From: CAZVJA01 sp964626885
GTDB lineage: Bacteria > Planctomycetota > Planctomycetia > Planctomycetales > Planctomycetaceae
Assembly: GCA_964626885.1 (NCBI GenBank)
Contig: CAZVJA010000134.1
Location: forward strand, 1 to 14,254
Reading direction: 5' to 3'
DNA: 14,254 nucleotides
Shown here: piece after piece, positions 7,492 through 14,159 of the stretch
Layout: the number at the start of each line of letters is the position of its first letter
How positions within the stretch are numbered: position 1 is the stretch's first letter
Notes under the pieces: model-generated
The model's input: only the letters and a program-made list of their open reading frames with translations
Database searches by the model: none
Told to the model about the DNA's origin: nothing
Program-made: the position numbers and the translations under genes

Positions 7492-8490
7492 ATGCCGATG
7501 ACCGACCATCTCCAACAATTCCGCGGCGCGAACGTGCTCATCACGGGAGGGCTCGGGTTCATCGGTTCGAACCTGGCGGCGCGGCTCCTCGATCTGGGGG
7601 CACGGGTGACGCTCGTCGACAGCCTGGTGCCGGAATACGGCGGCAACCGGTTCAATATTGAGGAGTTCGCCGATCGCGTGAACGTCAACATTTCCGACGT
7701 CCGCGACCAGTACAGCATGCAGAATCACGTGCAGGAGAAAGATTTCCTGTTCAATCTCGCGGGGCAGACGAGTCATCTCGATTCGATGCAGGACCCGTTC
7801 ACCGATCTGGAAATCAATTGCCGGGCACAGCTTTCGATTCTCGAGGCCTGCCGCAAGCATAACCCCAAAGTGCGGATCGTCTTCGCCAGCACGCGCCAAT
7901 TGTATGGGCGGCCGGATCGGCTTCCGGTCGATGAATCGCACCCGCTGCGGCCGGTCGATGTCAACGGCATCAACAAGCTCGCCGGCGAGTGGTACCACAT
8001 TCTGTACAACAATGTTCACGACCTGTGGGCCTGCGCGCTGCGGTTGACGAATACTTATGGTCCGCGAATGCGCATCAAGGACGCGCGTCAGACATTCGTC
8101 GGCATCTGGATTCGCCTGCTGCTCGAAGGCAAGCCTTTTGAAGTGTGGGGAGGCGAGCAGCTTCGCGACTTCACCTACGTTGACGATTGCGTCGATGCCC
8201 TGCTGCTGGCCGCGGCCCGCAACGAGGCGCGCGGCCGGGTATTCAATCTCGGGGGCTGCGAAGTCGTCAGCTTGAAGCAACTCGCGGCACTGCTGGTTGA
8301 ACTCAACGGCGGCGGCAAATTTCATGAACGCACTTTCCCGGAGGACCGCCGGCGGATCGACATCGGCGACTATTATGCCGACGATCGGCTAATCCGCTCG
8401 ACGCTCGGCTGGGAGCCGCAGGTTCCACTCGACGAGGGCTTGGCACGCACGCTGGCCTACTATCGCGATCATTTGGCCCGTTACGTCTGA
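7492..8490 (+). CDS. NAD-dependent sugar-nucleotide epimerase/dehydratase, Tyr-less active site
   Basis: This is an extended SDR (NAD-dependent epimerase/dehydratase, PF01370) acting on a nucleotide sugar in the cytoplasm. The NAD site TGGLGFIG is at residues 18-25, the FNLAGQTSH stretch at 87-95, and the Ser/Thr motif FASTRQLYG at 131-139. RLTNTYGPRM (184-193) and RDFTYVDD (225-232) are typical substrate and C-terminal motifs. The usual catalytic YxxxK reads NxxxK (N158, K162) within VNGINKLAGE. Lining up with GalE from its VYG motif puts N158 at the catalytic Tyr, while Lys and the Ser/Thr (T134) are kept. I recall other epimerase-like proteins with the same NGINK motif, so it is probably a subfamily trait and not damage. 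An alternative start is the ATG at 7498. Its likely role is supplying a nucleotide sugar to this cluster. Confidence 0.9.
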   Translation: MPMTDHLQQFRGANVLITGGLGFIGSNLAARLLDLGARVTLVDSLVPEYGGNRFNIEEFADRVNVNISDVRDQYSMQNHVQEKDFLFNLAGQTSHLDSMQDPFTDLEINCRAQLSILEACRKHNPKVRIVFASTRQLYGRPDRLPVDESHPLRPVDVNGINKLAGEWYHILYNNVHDLWACALRLTNTYGPRMRIKDARQTFVGIWIRLLLEGKPFEVWGGEQLRDFTYVDDCVDALLLAAARNEARGRVFNLGGCEVVSLKQLAALLVELNGGGKFHERTFPEDRRRIDIGDYYADDRLIRSTLGWEPQVPLDEGLARTLAYYRDHLARYV

Positions 8491-8527
8491 ATCGTTCTCA
8501 CCCTTTCCTCACACTCGGCCGCAGCTC

Positions 8528-9697
8528 ATGACCGACACGTCCTTCATTCCGCAGGCGAATCCGCTGGCCGGCTATCTCGCGCAGAAAGCGGAGATCGATT
8601 CGGCCATCAGCCGCGTACTGGCCGGCGGACGGTACATTCTGGGTCGGGAGGTGGAGCAGTTTGAACACGAGTTCGCCGCGTTTCTCGGTACGTTCGGTGC
8701 GGTCGGAGTCGCCAGTGGGACCGACGCCGTCGAGTTGAGCCTGCGTGCACTCGGCATCGGAGCCGGAGATGCGGTGATCACGGTGTCGCACACCGCTGTT
8801 GCAACCGTCGCTGCGATCGAGCGGGCAGGGGCGACCCCGGTGCTGGTCGACATCGATCCCAAGACTTACACCATGGACCCCGCACGGCTGGAGGGGGCGC
8901 TCCGAGATCTTGCCAAATCATCGAATGTGCGACCGAAAGCGATCCTCCCGGTTCACTTATATGGGCACCCCGCGGATATTGCCGAGCTTGTGAAGATTGC
9001 CGAGTGCCACGGACTGTTGACCATCGAGGACTGCGCGCAGGCGCACGGGGCGAAATTCGACGGCCGAACCGTCGGTACGTTTGGAAGACTCGCTGCGTTC
9101 AGTTTTTATCCGACGAAAAATCTCGGCGCGTTCGGTGACGGCGGTCTCGTCGCGGTCGAGGATGGCAAGCTGCTCGCGCAACTCCGTGCACTGCGCGAGT
9201 ACGGCTGGAAAGATCGCTACGTCAGCGCCGAGCCGGGAATCAACTCTCGGCTCGATGAAATTCAGGCGGCAATGCTCCGAGTCCGCTTGCTGCAATTAGA
9301 TGCGGAAAACGCCCGCCGCCGGGAAATCGCCGCGCGTTACACCGCGCAACTGAGAACTGCTCCCCTGGAACTGCCGATCATCTCGCGTGGAATCACGCCG
9401 GTGTGGCATCAGTACGTCGTGCAGTGCGGCTGTCGCGACGACTTGCGCAAGGCCCTCGAGCGCGCCGGAGTCGGCACGGCGGTACACTATCCCGTACCGG
9501 TGCACTTGCAGCCGGCGTATCGTAACCGAGTTCTGATCGCCGGCGAATTGACGCAGACGGAACGGGCGGCGGAGCGGATCTTGAGTTTGCCAATGTACCC
9601 GCAATTGACCGACGCACAGGTCGACCGCGTGATTGATGCAATTCATGGCGTATTCTCAAAATCGAACGCGTCGGCCGCGGGAGACCGCCCGTCGTGA
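8528..9697 (+). CDS. DegT/DnrJ/EryC1 PLP-dependent sugar aminotransferase
   Basis: This is a PLP-dependent aminotransferase of the DegT/DnrJ/EryC1/StrS family, which transfers an amino group, usually from glutamate, to a keto group of a nucleotide-linked hexose. PLP-binding features are SGTDA (63-67), IEDCAQAHGA (166-175, with D168 for the pyridine nitrogen) and the Schiff-base lysine K197 in FSFYPTKNLGAFGDGG (191-206). NSRLDEIQAA (239-248) and HYPVPVHLQPAY (320-331) are typical of the family. Length (389 aa) is normal. The YPTKNLGA form is common among 3-aminotransferases of dTDP-sugars (FdtB/QdtB type), but C3 versus C4 specificity is only a suggestion. It starts 37 bases after the epimerase, and its stop overlaps the next start (GTGA). 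No matching 3,4-ketoisomerase or RmlA/RmlB gene is visible, so the keto-sugar substrate must come from elsewhere. Confidence 0.93.
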   Translation: MTDTSFIPQANPLAGYLAQKAEIDSAISRVLAGGRYILGREVEQFEHEFAAFLGTFGAVGVASGTDAVELSLRALGIGAGDAVITVSHTAVATVAAIERAGATPVLVDIDPKTYTMDPARLEGALRDLAKSSNVRPKAILPVHLYGHPADIAELVKIAECHGLLTIEDCAQAHGAKFDGRTVGTFGRLAAFSFYPTKNLGAFGDGGLVAVEDGKLLAQLRALREYGWKDRYVSAEPGINSRLDEIQAAMLRVRLLQLDAENARRREIAARYTAQLRTAPLELPIISRGITPVWHQYVVQCGCRDDLRKALERAGVGTAVHYPVPVHLQPAYRNRVLIAGELTQTERAAERILSLPMYPQLTDAQVDRVIDAIHGVFSKSNASAAGDRPS

Positions 9698-10710
9698 ATG
9701 ATTCCGCCTCCGTGCCGAATGTCTTGCCGGCGAGCCGCTCGTCATCGGCATGTGCACAAACCGTCGAACATTTTGTCACGCTGTTCGACGATTCGTTCCT
9801 CCCGATCGGGCTGACGCTCTACGATTCGCTTCTGCGGCACGCGCCGCCGTTTCGATTGTGGGTGATTGCGATTGACGATGCGGTCGCGGCCCATCTGCGG
9901 CAACTCGCGCTGCCGTATCTGACGATCGTTCCGCTGGAGGAGATCGAAACGCCGGAGCTGCTCGCCGTAAAACCGGGACGGACGCGCGGTGAATACTGCT
10001 GGACCATTACCCCCTTCGTCTGCCAGGCAGTGCTCGAGCGCGACCCGTCGGCCGCACGGGCAACGTACGTCGATGCCGATGTGTTCTTCCTCGACGACCC
10101 GCGCGTGCTGCTGGAGGAACTGACGCAGAGCGGCAAGCAGGTGTTGATCACGGAGCATGCCTTCGCCCCCGAATACGACCGCGCGCACGACAGCGGCCGG
10201 TTCTGCGTGCAGTTCCTCACGTTCGACCGTTCGCCCGAAGCGCGGCGCGTCATGACCTGGTGGCAGAAACGCTGCGTCGAATGGTGCTTCGCGCGATATG
10301 AAGAGGGAAAGTTCGGCGACCAGGTCTATCTCGACCGCTGGCCGGAGTTGTTCGGAAACACGGTGCACATCGTGCAACAGGTGGAAAAGACGCTCGCCCC
10401 CTGGAACGTGCGGCATTTCGCGGACCGGCACCTTGGCCACAAGCATGACTGGCGGCCGGTGATGTTCCACTTTCACGGCCTGCGGCTGCTCGACCGATAC
10501 CGCGCGCGGCTGTATCGCGACTACGAAGTTGGCCCCGAAGGGGACCGCATCTACGACGCATATCTGGCAGGACTCTCCAAGTCGTTTATGACGCTGCGCG
10601 ACGTCGGAATCGAAACGCCCTATCACGCGCTCCCGCGGGAACGATTCGCGCTCTGGCATCGCCTGCGCCGCGCACTCGCGCGGACCGAGCGGTACGGAAC
10701 GATTCCGTGA
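9694..10710 (+). CDS. GT-A (GT8-like) glycosyltransferase
   Basis: This is a predicted metal-dependent GT-A glycosyltransferase. The DxD metal motif lies in YVDADVFFLDDP (residues 125-136, D127 and D129), preceded by a nucleotide-binding start (HFVTLFDDSFLPIGLTLYDS, 26-45). Later motifs are typical of GT8-like enzymes: KFGDQVYLD (206-214), LAPWNVRH (234-241) and MFHFHG (257-262). The first 22 or so residues are Ser/Ala-rich and probably not part of the fold. The GTG start overlaps the aminotransferase stop as GTGA. Length is 338 aa. It is probably the last gene of the operon, because the following 248 bases are non-coding. Donor and acceptor are unknown. Confidence 0.85.
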   Translation: MNDSASVPNVLPASRSSSACAQTVEHFVTLFDDSFLPIGLTLYDSLLRHAPPFRLWVIAIDDAVAAHLRQLALPYLTIVPLEEIETPELLAVKPGRTRGEYCWTITPFVCQAVLERDPSAARATYVDADVFFLDDPRVLLEELTQSGKQVLITEHAFAPEYDRAHDSGRFCVQFLTFDRSPEARRVMTWWQKRCVEWCFARYEEGKFGDQVYLDRWPELFGNTVHIVQQVEKTLAPWNVRHFADRHLGHKHDWRPVMFHFHGLRLLDRYRARLYRDYEVGPEGDRIYDAYLAGLSKSFMTLRDVGIETPYHALPRERFALWHRLRRALARTERYGTIP

Positions 10711-10747
10711 ATCGACGCGTGCGCGGACAAGGGCAAACGGGGTTGGT

Positions 10748-10853
10748 TTATGCCACAAAGACGCACCCCTGCCCTGCATGAGAACGCTTTTCAGAAGCAC
10801 CAAAGCGCCAAAGACAAAAGAAATCCGCGGGCCCGAAGCTCGAAATGACGGGC
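10748..10853. repeat. Repeat-like intergenic sequence (fragmentary)
   Basis: The gap between the GT8-like gene and the peptidase gene holds two ACAAAGACG/CCAAAG-type runs (GCCACAAAGACGCACC at about 10752-10767; AGCACCAAAGCGCCAAAGAC at about 10796-10815) followed by GCCCGAAGCTCGAAATGACG (10831-10850). These resemble the CACAAAGACACCAAAG-like and CGAAGCTCGAAATGACG phrases I recall between genes in planctomycetes and other bacteria. Only single, imperfect copies occur here, so the assignment rests on memory and not on an internal repeat. No gene or tRNA is seen in the full gap 10711-10958. Confidence 0.35.
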
Positions 10854-10958
10854 GATTTCGCGAATAATGCCTGTTTGGATTTGGTGCTTACAGTTTCGCG
10901 ACCGTGAATCGCAACGATTCTCCCTACACGATTTCCATCAACCAGGACGACACACCGC

Positions 10959-12017
10959 ATGCTGATCTTTGACGCCCATCTCGACATGGCCTGGAACGCA
11001 CTCGAATGGAACCGCAACCTCATGTTGCCGGTCGAGGAGATCCGCCAGTTCGAGAAACATTTCAAGGAGATCGTCCCGGGGGAAAACACCGTCTCCTGGC
11101 CGGCGCTGAGAAAAGGCAAGGTCGCCACCATCATCGCCACGCTTTTGCCGCGTCTGCATCGCAGGGACAAGCAGCTTACCTTCTACCAATCGCGCGAGGC
11201 AGCCTATGCCGTAAGCAAGGGGCAGCTCGCCTACTATCGGGCGATGATCGCGCGGGGCGAATTGCGGGAAATCGCCAATAAGGCGACGCTCGATGCGCAT
11301 ATCGCCGAGTGGCAGGGAGGCGCGAATCCCTCTCCGCCGATCGGCTTCATCCTCAGCATGGAGGGGAGTTGGTCGATCCTCTCGCCGGGGCAAATCTCCG
11401 AATGGTACGAGGCCGGCCTGCGGATCCTCGGGCCGGCGCATTATGGACCCGACTATTACTGTCACGGCACCGGCAGCGAAGGGGGGCTGAAAGCCGACGG
11501 GCCGGCGCTGTTGCGCGAGATGGAAAAAGTCGGCATGCTGCTCGACGCGACGCATCTCGCGGACCAGTCGTTCTGGGAAGCACTCGACATTTACTCCGGA
11601 CCGGTGCTTGCCAGTCACCATAATTGCCGGGCGCTCGTTCCCGGCGATCGGCAACTGACCGACGAGCAGATCAAGGCGCTCATTGCCCGCGGCGCGGTGA
11701 TCGGCGCGTCGTTCGACAACTGGATGATCAAGCCCGGCTGGAAGATCGGCGTCTCGGACCCGAAGACCGTCTCGATGGAAGACATCGCCAACCACACCGA
11801 TCACATCTGCCAGTTGGCCGGCAACGCGAAGCATTGCGGCTTGGGAACCGATCTCGACGGGGGCTTCGGCAAGGAACAGTCGCCGCACGATCTCGACACC
11901 ATTGCCGACCTGCAAAAATTCGCGTCGATTCTCGAACGCCGGGGCTACTCGCGGGACGACATTGAAGGGATTATGTGGCGGAACTTTGTGGAGTTCTTCC
12001 GCCGGGCGTGGAAGTAG
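10959..12017 (+). CDS. Peptidase M19 (membrane dipeptidase family)
   Basis: This is a zinc-dependent metallopeptidase of family M19 (renal/membrane dipeptidase family, PF01244), predicted to cleave dipeptides; bacterial members act on various dipeptides including ones with D-residues. All expected ligands of the binuclear metal site are visible: H7 and D9 (FDAHLD), bridging E135 (LSMEG), H199 (LDATHL), H220 (ASHHN) and the catalytic/ligand D298 (GLGTDLDGG). Length (352 aa) is normal. The protein starts directly with the first catalytic strand and has no signal peptide or lipobox, so it is probably cytoplasmic, unlike exported members of the family. A weak AGGA (10944-10947) sits 11 bases before the ATG. 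It is separated from the glycan cluster and probably functions independently. Confidence 0.92.
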   Translation: MLIFDAHLDMAWNALEWNRNLMLPVEEIRQFEKHFKEIVPGENTVSWPALRKGKVATIIATLLPRLHRRDKQLTFYQSREAAYAVSKGQLAYYRAMIARGELREIANKATLDAHIAEWQGGANPSPPIGFILSMEGSWSILSPGQISEWYEAGLRILGPAHYGPDYYCHGTGSEGGLKADGPALLREMEKVGMLLDATHLADQSFWEALDIYSGPVLASHHNCRALVPGDRQLTDEQIKALIARGAVIGASFDNWMIKPGWKIGVSDPKTVSMEDIANHTDHICQLAGNAKHCGLGTDLDGGFGKEQSPHDLDTIADLQKFASILERRGYSRDDIEGIMWRNFVEFFRRAWK

Positions 12018-12092
12018 TACTCGAGAGAGGACTTTGTCCAACATCCCATGCGTTCTGTGAAACGGAGCACAGATATTTCCGGTAGTCGGGAC

Positions 12093-12120
12093 TTCAATAA
12101 ACGGCCGAGTGGGCTATCAT
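12093..12120 (+). promoter_or_regulatory. Weak candidate promoter before the PQQ-propeller gene
   Basis: TTCAAT (12093-12098) and TATCAT (12115-12120) are spaced 16 bases apart in the 142-base gap after the peptidase gene, and would give a short leader to the ATG at 12160. The -35 match is poor, so this is tentative. Confidence 0.18.
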
Positions 12121-12159
12121 CAAACGCGTGAACCATCCCCTCGCAAACGGATGCCTCCC

Positions 12160-13566
12160 ATGCTGAAAAACCGATTCGTGTTTTACGCTCTGTTCATTGT
12201 TGCCGCCGTCGGGGCCGGAGTGCTGATTCTCGATCGGCAGGCTCCCCCGGAACGAGCCGCGTATGGTTTTCGCCCGCCGGCTACCCCCAAAACTCCGTGG
12301 GAGCCGACAGCCGAACGCATCGCCAAAGCCAACGACGGCTTCAGCGTCGATTCGTCCCGGCCCGAGAACAAGCCCCTCGCCGGACAAGACACTCCCGCCG
12401 ATTGGCCGCAGTTCAACGGCATCCAGCGCGACAACAAATCGTCCGAAACCGGCCTGCTGAAAGAGTGGCCCAAGGAAGGTCCGCCGCTGGTGTGGATGGC
12501 CAAGGGAGTCGGCGTCGGCTATTCGACCGTCGCGGTCGTTGATGGCGTCGTCTACACGATGGGGAACAAAGGGGAAAGCGAAGCGATCATCGCGCTCGAC
12601 CTCGGCACCGGCGAGAAAATCTGGAGCACGCCGTTTGCCCCGGCCTCTCAACTATCAGCCGGCAACGGACCGCGCAGCACACCGACCGTGAACAACGGAC
12701 TTGTGTTCGGGCTCGGCGGCAACGGCGACCTCGCCTGTCTCGAAGCTGCGACCGGTAAGCTTCGCTGGCAGAAAAACATTCTCCGGGAATTCGAAGGGGG
12801 CGTGCCGGGCTGGGGAATCTGCGAATCGGTCCTCATTGACGGCGATAAGCTGATCTGCACTCCCGGCGGAACCAAAGGGACGCTTGTCGCGCTCAACCCT
12901 TCAACGGGAGACCTCCTCTGGAAATCAGTCGCGCCCGAAAAGGATGGCGCGGGGTACGCGTCGCCCCTGGCGGCCGAAATCGGCGGCGTGCGGCAGTACG
13001 TGCAGTTCACTTCGCGAGGAACGCTCGGCGTGAGGGCCGACGACGGAGAATTCCTCTGGCGGGAAAACAGCGCCGCCAACGGAACCGCCAACTGCTCTTC
13101 GCCCCTCGTCGATGGTGATCTCGTCTTCTGCGCCTCCGGCTACGGCAACGGTGGCGCGCTGGTGAAGCTCGCGAGCTCCAGTTCCAAAACGACGGCTAAA
13201 CTCGTTTACAAAACGAAGGAAATGAAAAGTCATCACGGCGACATGGTGATTGTCGACGGCCTGCTATTCGGAAGTGATGAGGCGATTCTGACCTGCCTCG
13301 AACTCGGCACCGGCAAGATCAAATGGCAGAACCGCTCGGTCGGCAAAGGCTCGGTGACATTCGCGGACGGGCGGATCTATCTTCGCAGTGAAAGCGGCCC
13401 AATTGCGCTGGTTGAGGCGACGGGTGAGGCGTACCGCGAGCATGGAAAGTTCGAGCAGCCGCACCGCAGCGGCAGTTCTGCCTGGCCGCACCCTGTCGTG
13501 GCTGCCGGAAAACTCTTCCTCCGCGACCAGGATGTGCTGCTCTGTTACGACGTGAAGGCGAAATAA
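12160..13566 (+). CDS. PQQ-like beta-propeller protein, membrane-anchored
   Basis: This is a predicted extracytoplasmic eight-bladed beta-propeller of the PQQ_2/BamB-like type (PF13360). Residues 4-25 (after the chosen Met) are a hydrophobic anchor or signal segment (FVFYALFIVAAVGAGVLIL), followed by a proline-rich linker. The propeller begins at DWPQFNGIQRDNKSSETGLL, a variant of the DWPQFRG...GLLKEWP N-terminus common in planctomycetal paralogues. Blade repeats of the form ALDxxTGxxxW recur (IALDLGTGEKIW, CLEAATGKLRW, ALNPSTGDLLW, CLELGTGKIKW). Such proteins bind neither PQQ nor sugar by necessity; function is unknown. An in-frame ATG lies at 12151 and a GTG at 12109, but starting at 12160 places the hydrophobic segment at the very N-terminus. 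Length is 468 aa. It is not linked to the glycan operon. Confidence 0.85.
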   Translation: MLKNRFVFYALFIVAAVGAGVLILDRQAPPERAAYGFRPPATPKTPWEPTAERIAKANDGFSVDSSRPENKPLAGQDTPADWPQFNGIQRDNKSSETGLLKEWPKEGPPLVWMAKGVGVGYSTVAVVDGVVYTMGNKGESEAIIALDLGTGEKIWSTPFAPASQLSAGNGPRSTPTVNNGLVFGLGGNGDLACLEAATGKLRWQKNILREFEGGVPGWGICESVLIDGDKLICTPGGTKGTLVALNPSTGDLLWKSVAPEKDGAGYASPLAAEIGGVRQYVQFTSRGTLGVRADDGEFLWRENSAANGTANCSSPLVDGDLVFCASGYGNGGALVKLASSSSKTTAKLVYKTKEMKSHHGDMVIVDGLLFGSDEAILTCLELGTGKIKWQNRSVGKGSVTFADGRIYLRSESGPIALVEATGEAYREHGKFEQPHRSGSSAWPHPVVAAGKLFLRDQDVLLCYDVKAK

Positions 13567-13585
13567 GTTGTTTCTCGCATGGGAA

Positions 13586-13618
13586 GAAATCGCGCTCGAG
13601 TCGAAAGTGCGCGAATTC
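13586..13618. terminator. Stem-loop 3' of the PQQ-propeller gene
   Basis: GAAATCGCGC (13586-13595) pairs with GCGCGAATTC (13609-13618) across a 13-base loop, with one A-A mismatch. It lies 19 bases after the stop and may slow or stop transcription, but no T-run follows, so it is not a standard intrinsic terminator. Confidence 0.3.
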
Positions 13619-13791
13619 CCGGGGCGGAGTCGCTGATCTGTGAACATCCCCACTGTTGTAGGCGCGGGAATAAAGTTGTGAGGGGCAAGCAAGTGTTGCC
13701 TGCAATACCCCTGGAGGATCGGCCTTTGTGGTTGAGGCCCGAGAGAGCGGCTTGTCCCTTGCGCTGATCTTCGGGCATCGCCTTGCAGCCT

Positions 13792-13896
13792 TCATGCTTC
13801 CTCCTCGAAGTCAGCCGGGCTTACGCAGTCCAGCGTCGAATGCCTCCGCACCCGGTTGTAAAACCCCTCGATGTAATCGAACAGGCTCCGCTGGAG
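13792..13896 (-). pseudogene. IS3-family transposase fragment (C-terminal end)
   Basis: The minus strand reads a C-terminal transposase fragment of 34 codons plus a TGA stop: LQRSLFDYIEGFYN, then RVRRHSTLDCVSPADF and EEEA. The block FDYIEGFYNxxRRHSTL..SPADFE is the hallmark end of the IS3-family OrfB integrase domain (rve_3). The catalytic DDE core and the OrfA part are missing. The frame stays open a little further (to about 13940), but those residues do not look like transposase, so I stop at the first recognisable one. No terminal inverted repeats or target-site duplication were identified. It is a degraded relic and cannot be active. Confidence 0.8.
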
Positions 13897-13943
13897 CGTC
13901 CCCTTCCCAAAACCATGTTTGAAATCACCTGGAGTCAAACATC

Positions 13944-14072
13944 TCATTCCTTGTTCGACTCGGCCTCTTTCGCTTTGAGCCGCTGGAGAATTGCTTCGGT
14001 GATGTCGGGAATCGACGTTTCCTTCTTCTCTTCCTCGGCACTGTAGACCACTTCCTGATTCAATCGCTTCAT
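13944..14072 (-). CDS. Possible small hypothetical protein
   Basis: A minus-strand frame encodes a 42-residue, highly charged protein (MKRLNQEVVYSAEEEKKETS, then SIPDITEAILQRLKAKEAES and an NKE end). It is helix-forming with an EEEKKE segment. Third-base composition is moderately GC-rich, like the neighbours. The frame stays open upstream to the window edge (a TTG at 14195 is possible), but codon use before the ATG at 14072 looks less coding, so I take the ATG. No Shine-Dalgarno is seen and I recognise no family. It reads in the same direction as, and lies just upstream of, the IS3 fragment. It could be a real small gene, the tail of a gene that starts beyond the edge, or chance. Confidence 0.35.
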   Translation of the reverse strand: MKRLNQEVVYSAEEEKKETSIPDITEAILQRLKAKEAESNKE

Positions 14073-14159
14073 AATCGCTTGAGGAGACGAGTCGCGACTC
14101 GATTGTTCATCGGACTTTGCATTCCGTTTTGAGAACCATTCAGCCGCCGCCCCGCGTCT

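Noticed and set aside
6958..8325. A 455-codon minus-strand open frame opposite the FkbM-like and epimerase genes
   Set aside because: It lies entirely over two genes with clear motifs; long antisense frames are expected in GC-rich DNA, and its translation shows no recognisable domain.
9742..10803. A 353-codon minus-strand frame opposite the GT8-like gene
   Set aside because: It is a mirror of the real gene's codon bias, and the plus-strand frame has the DxD and other family motifs.
10938..12044. A 368-codon minus-strand frame opposite the peptidase gene
   Set aside because: The plus strand encodes a complete M19 active site; the antisense translation has no recognisable motif.
13545..13778. 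A 77-codon minus-strand frame after the PQQ-propeller gene
   Set aside because: Its composition is not protein-like, it overlaps the propeller gene's stop, and no motif is seen.
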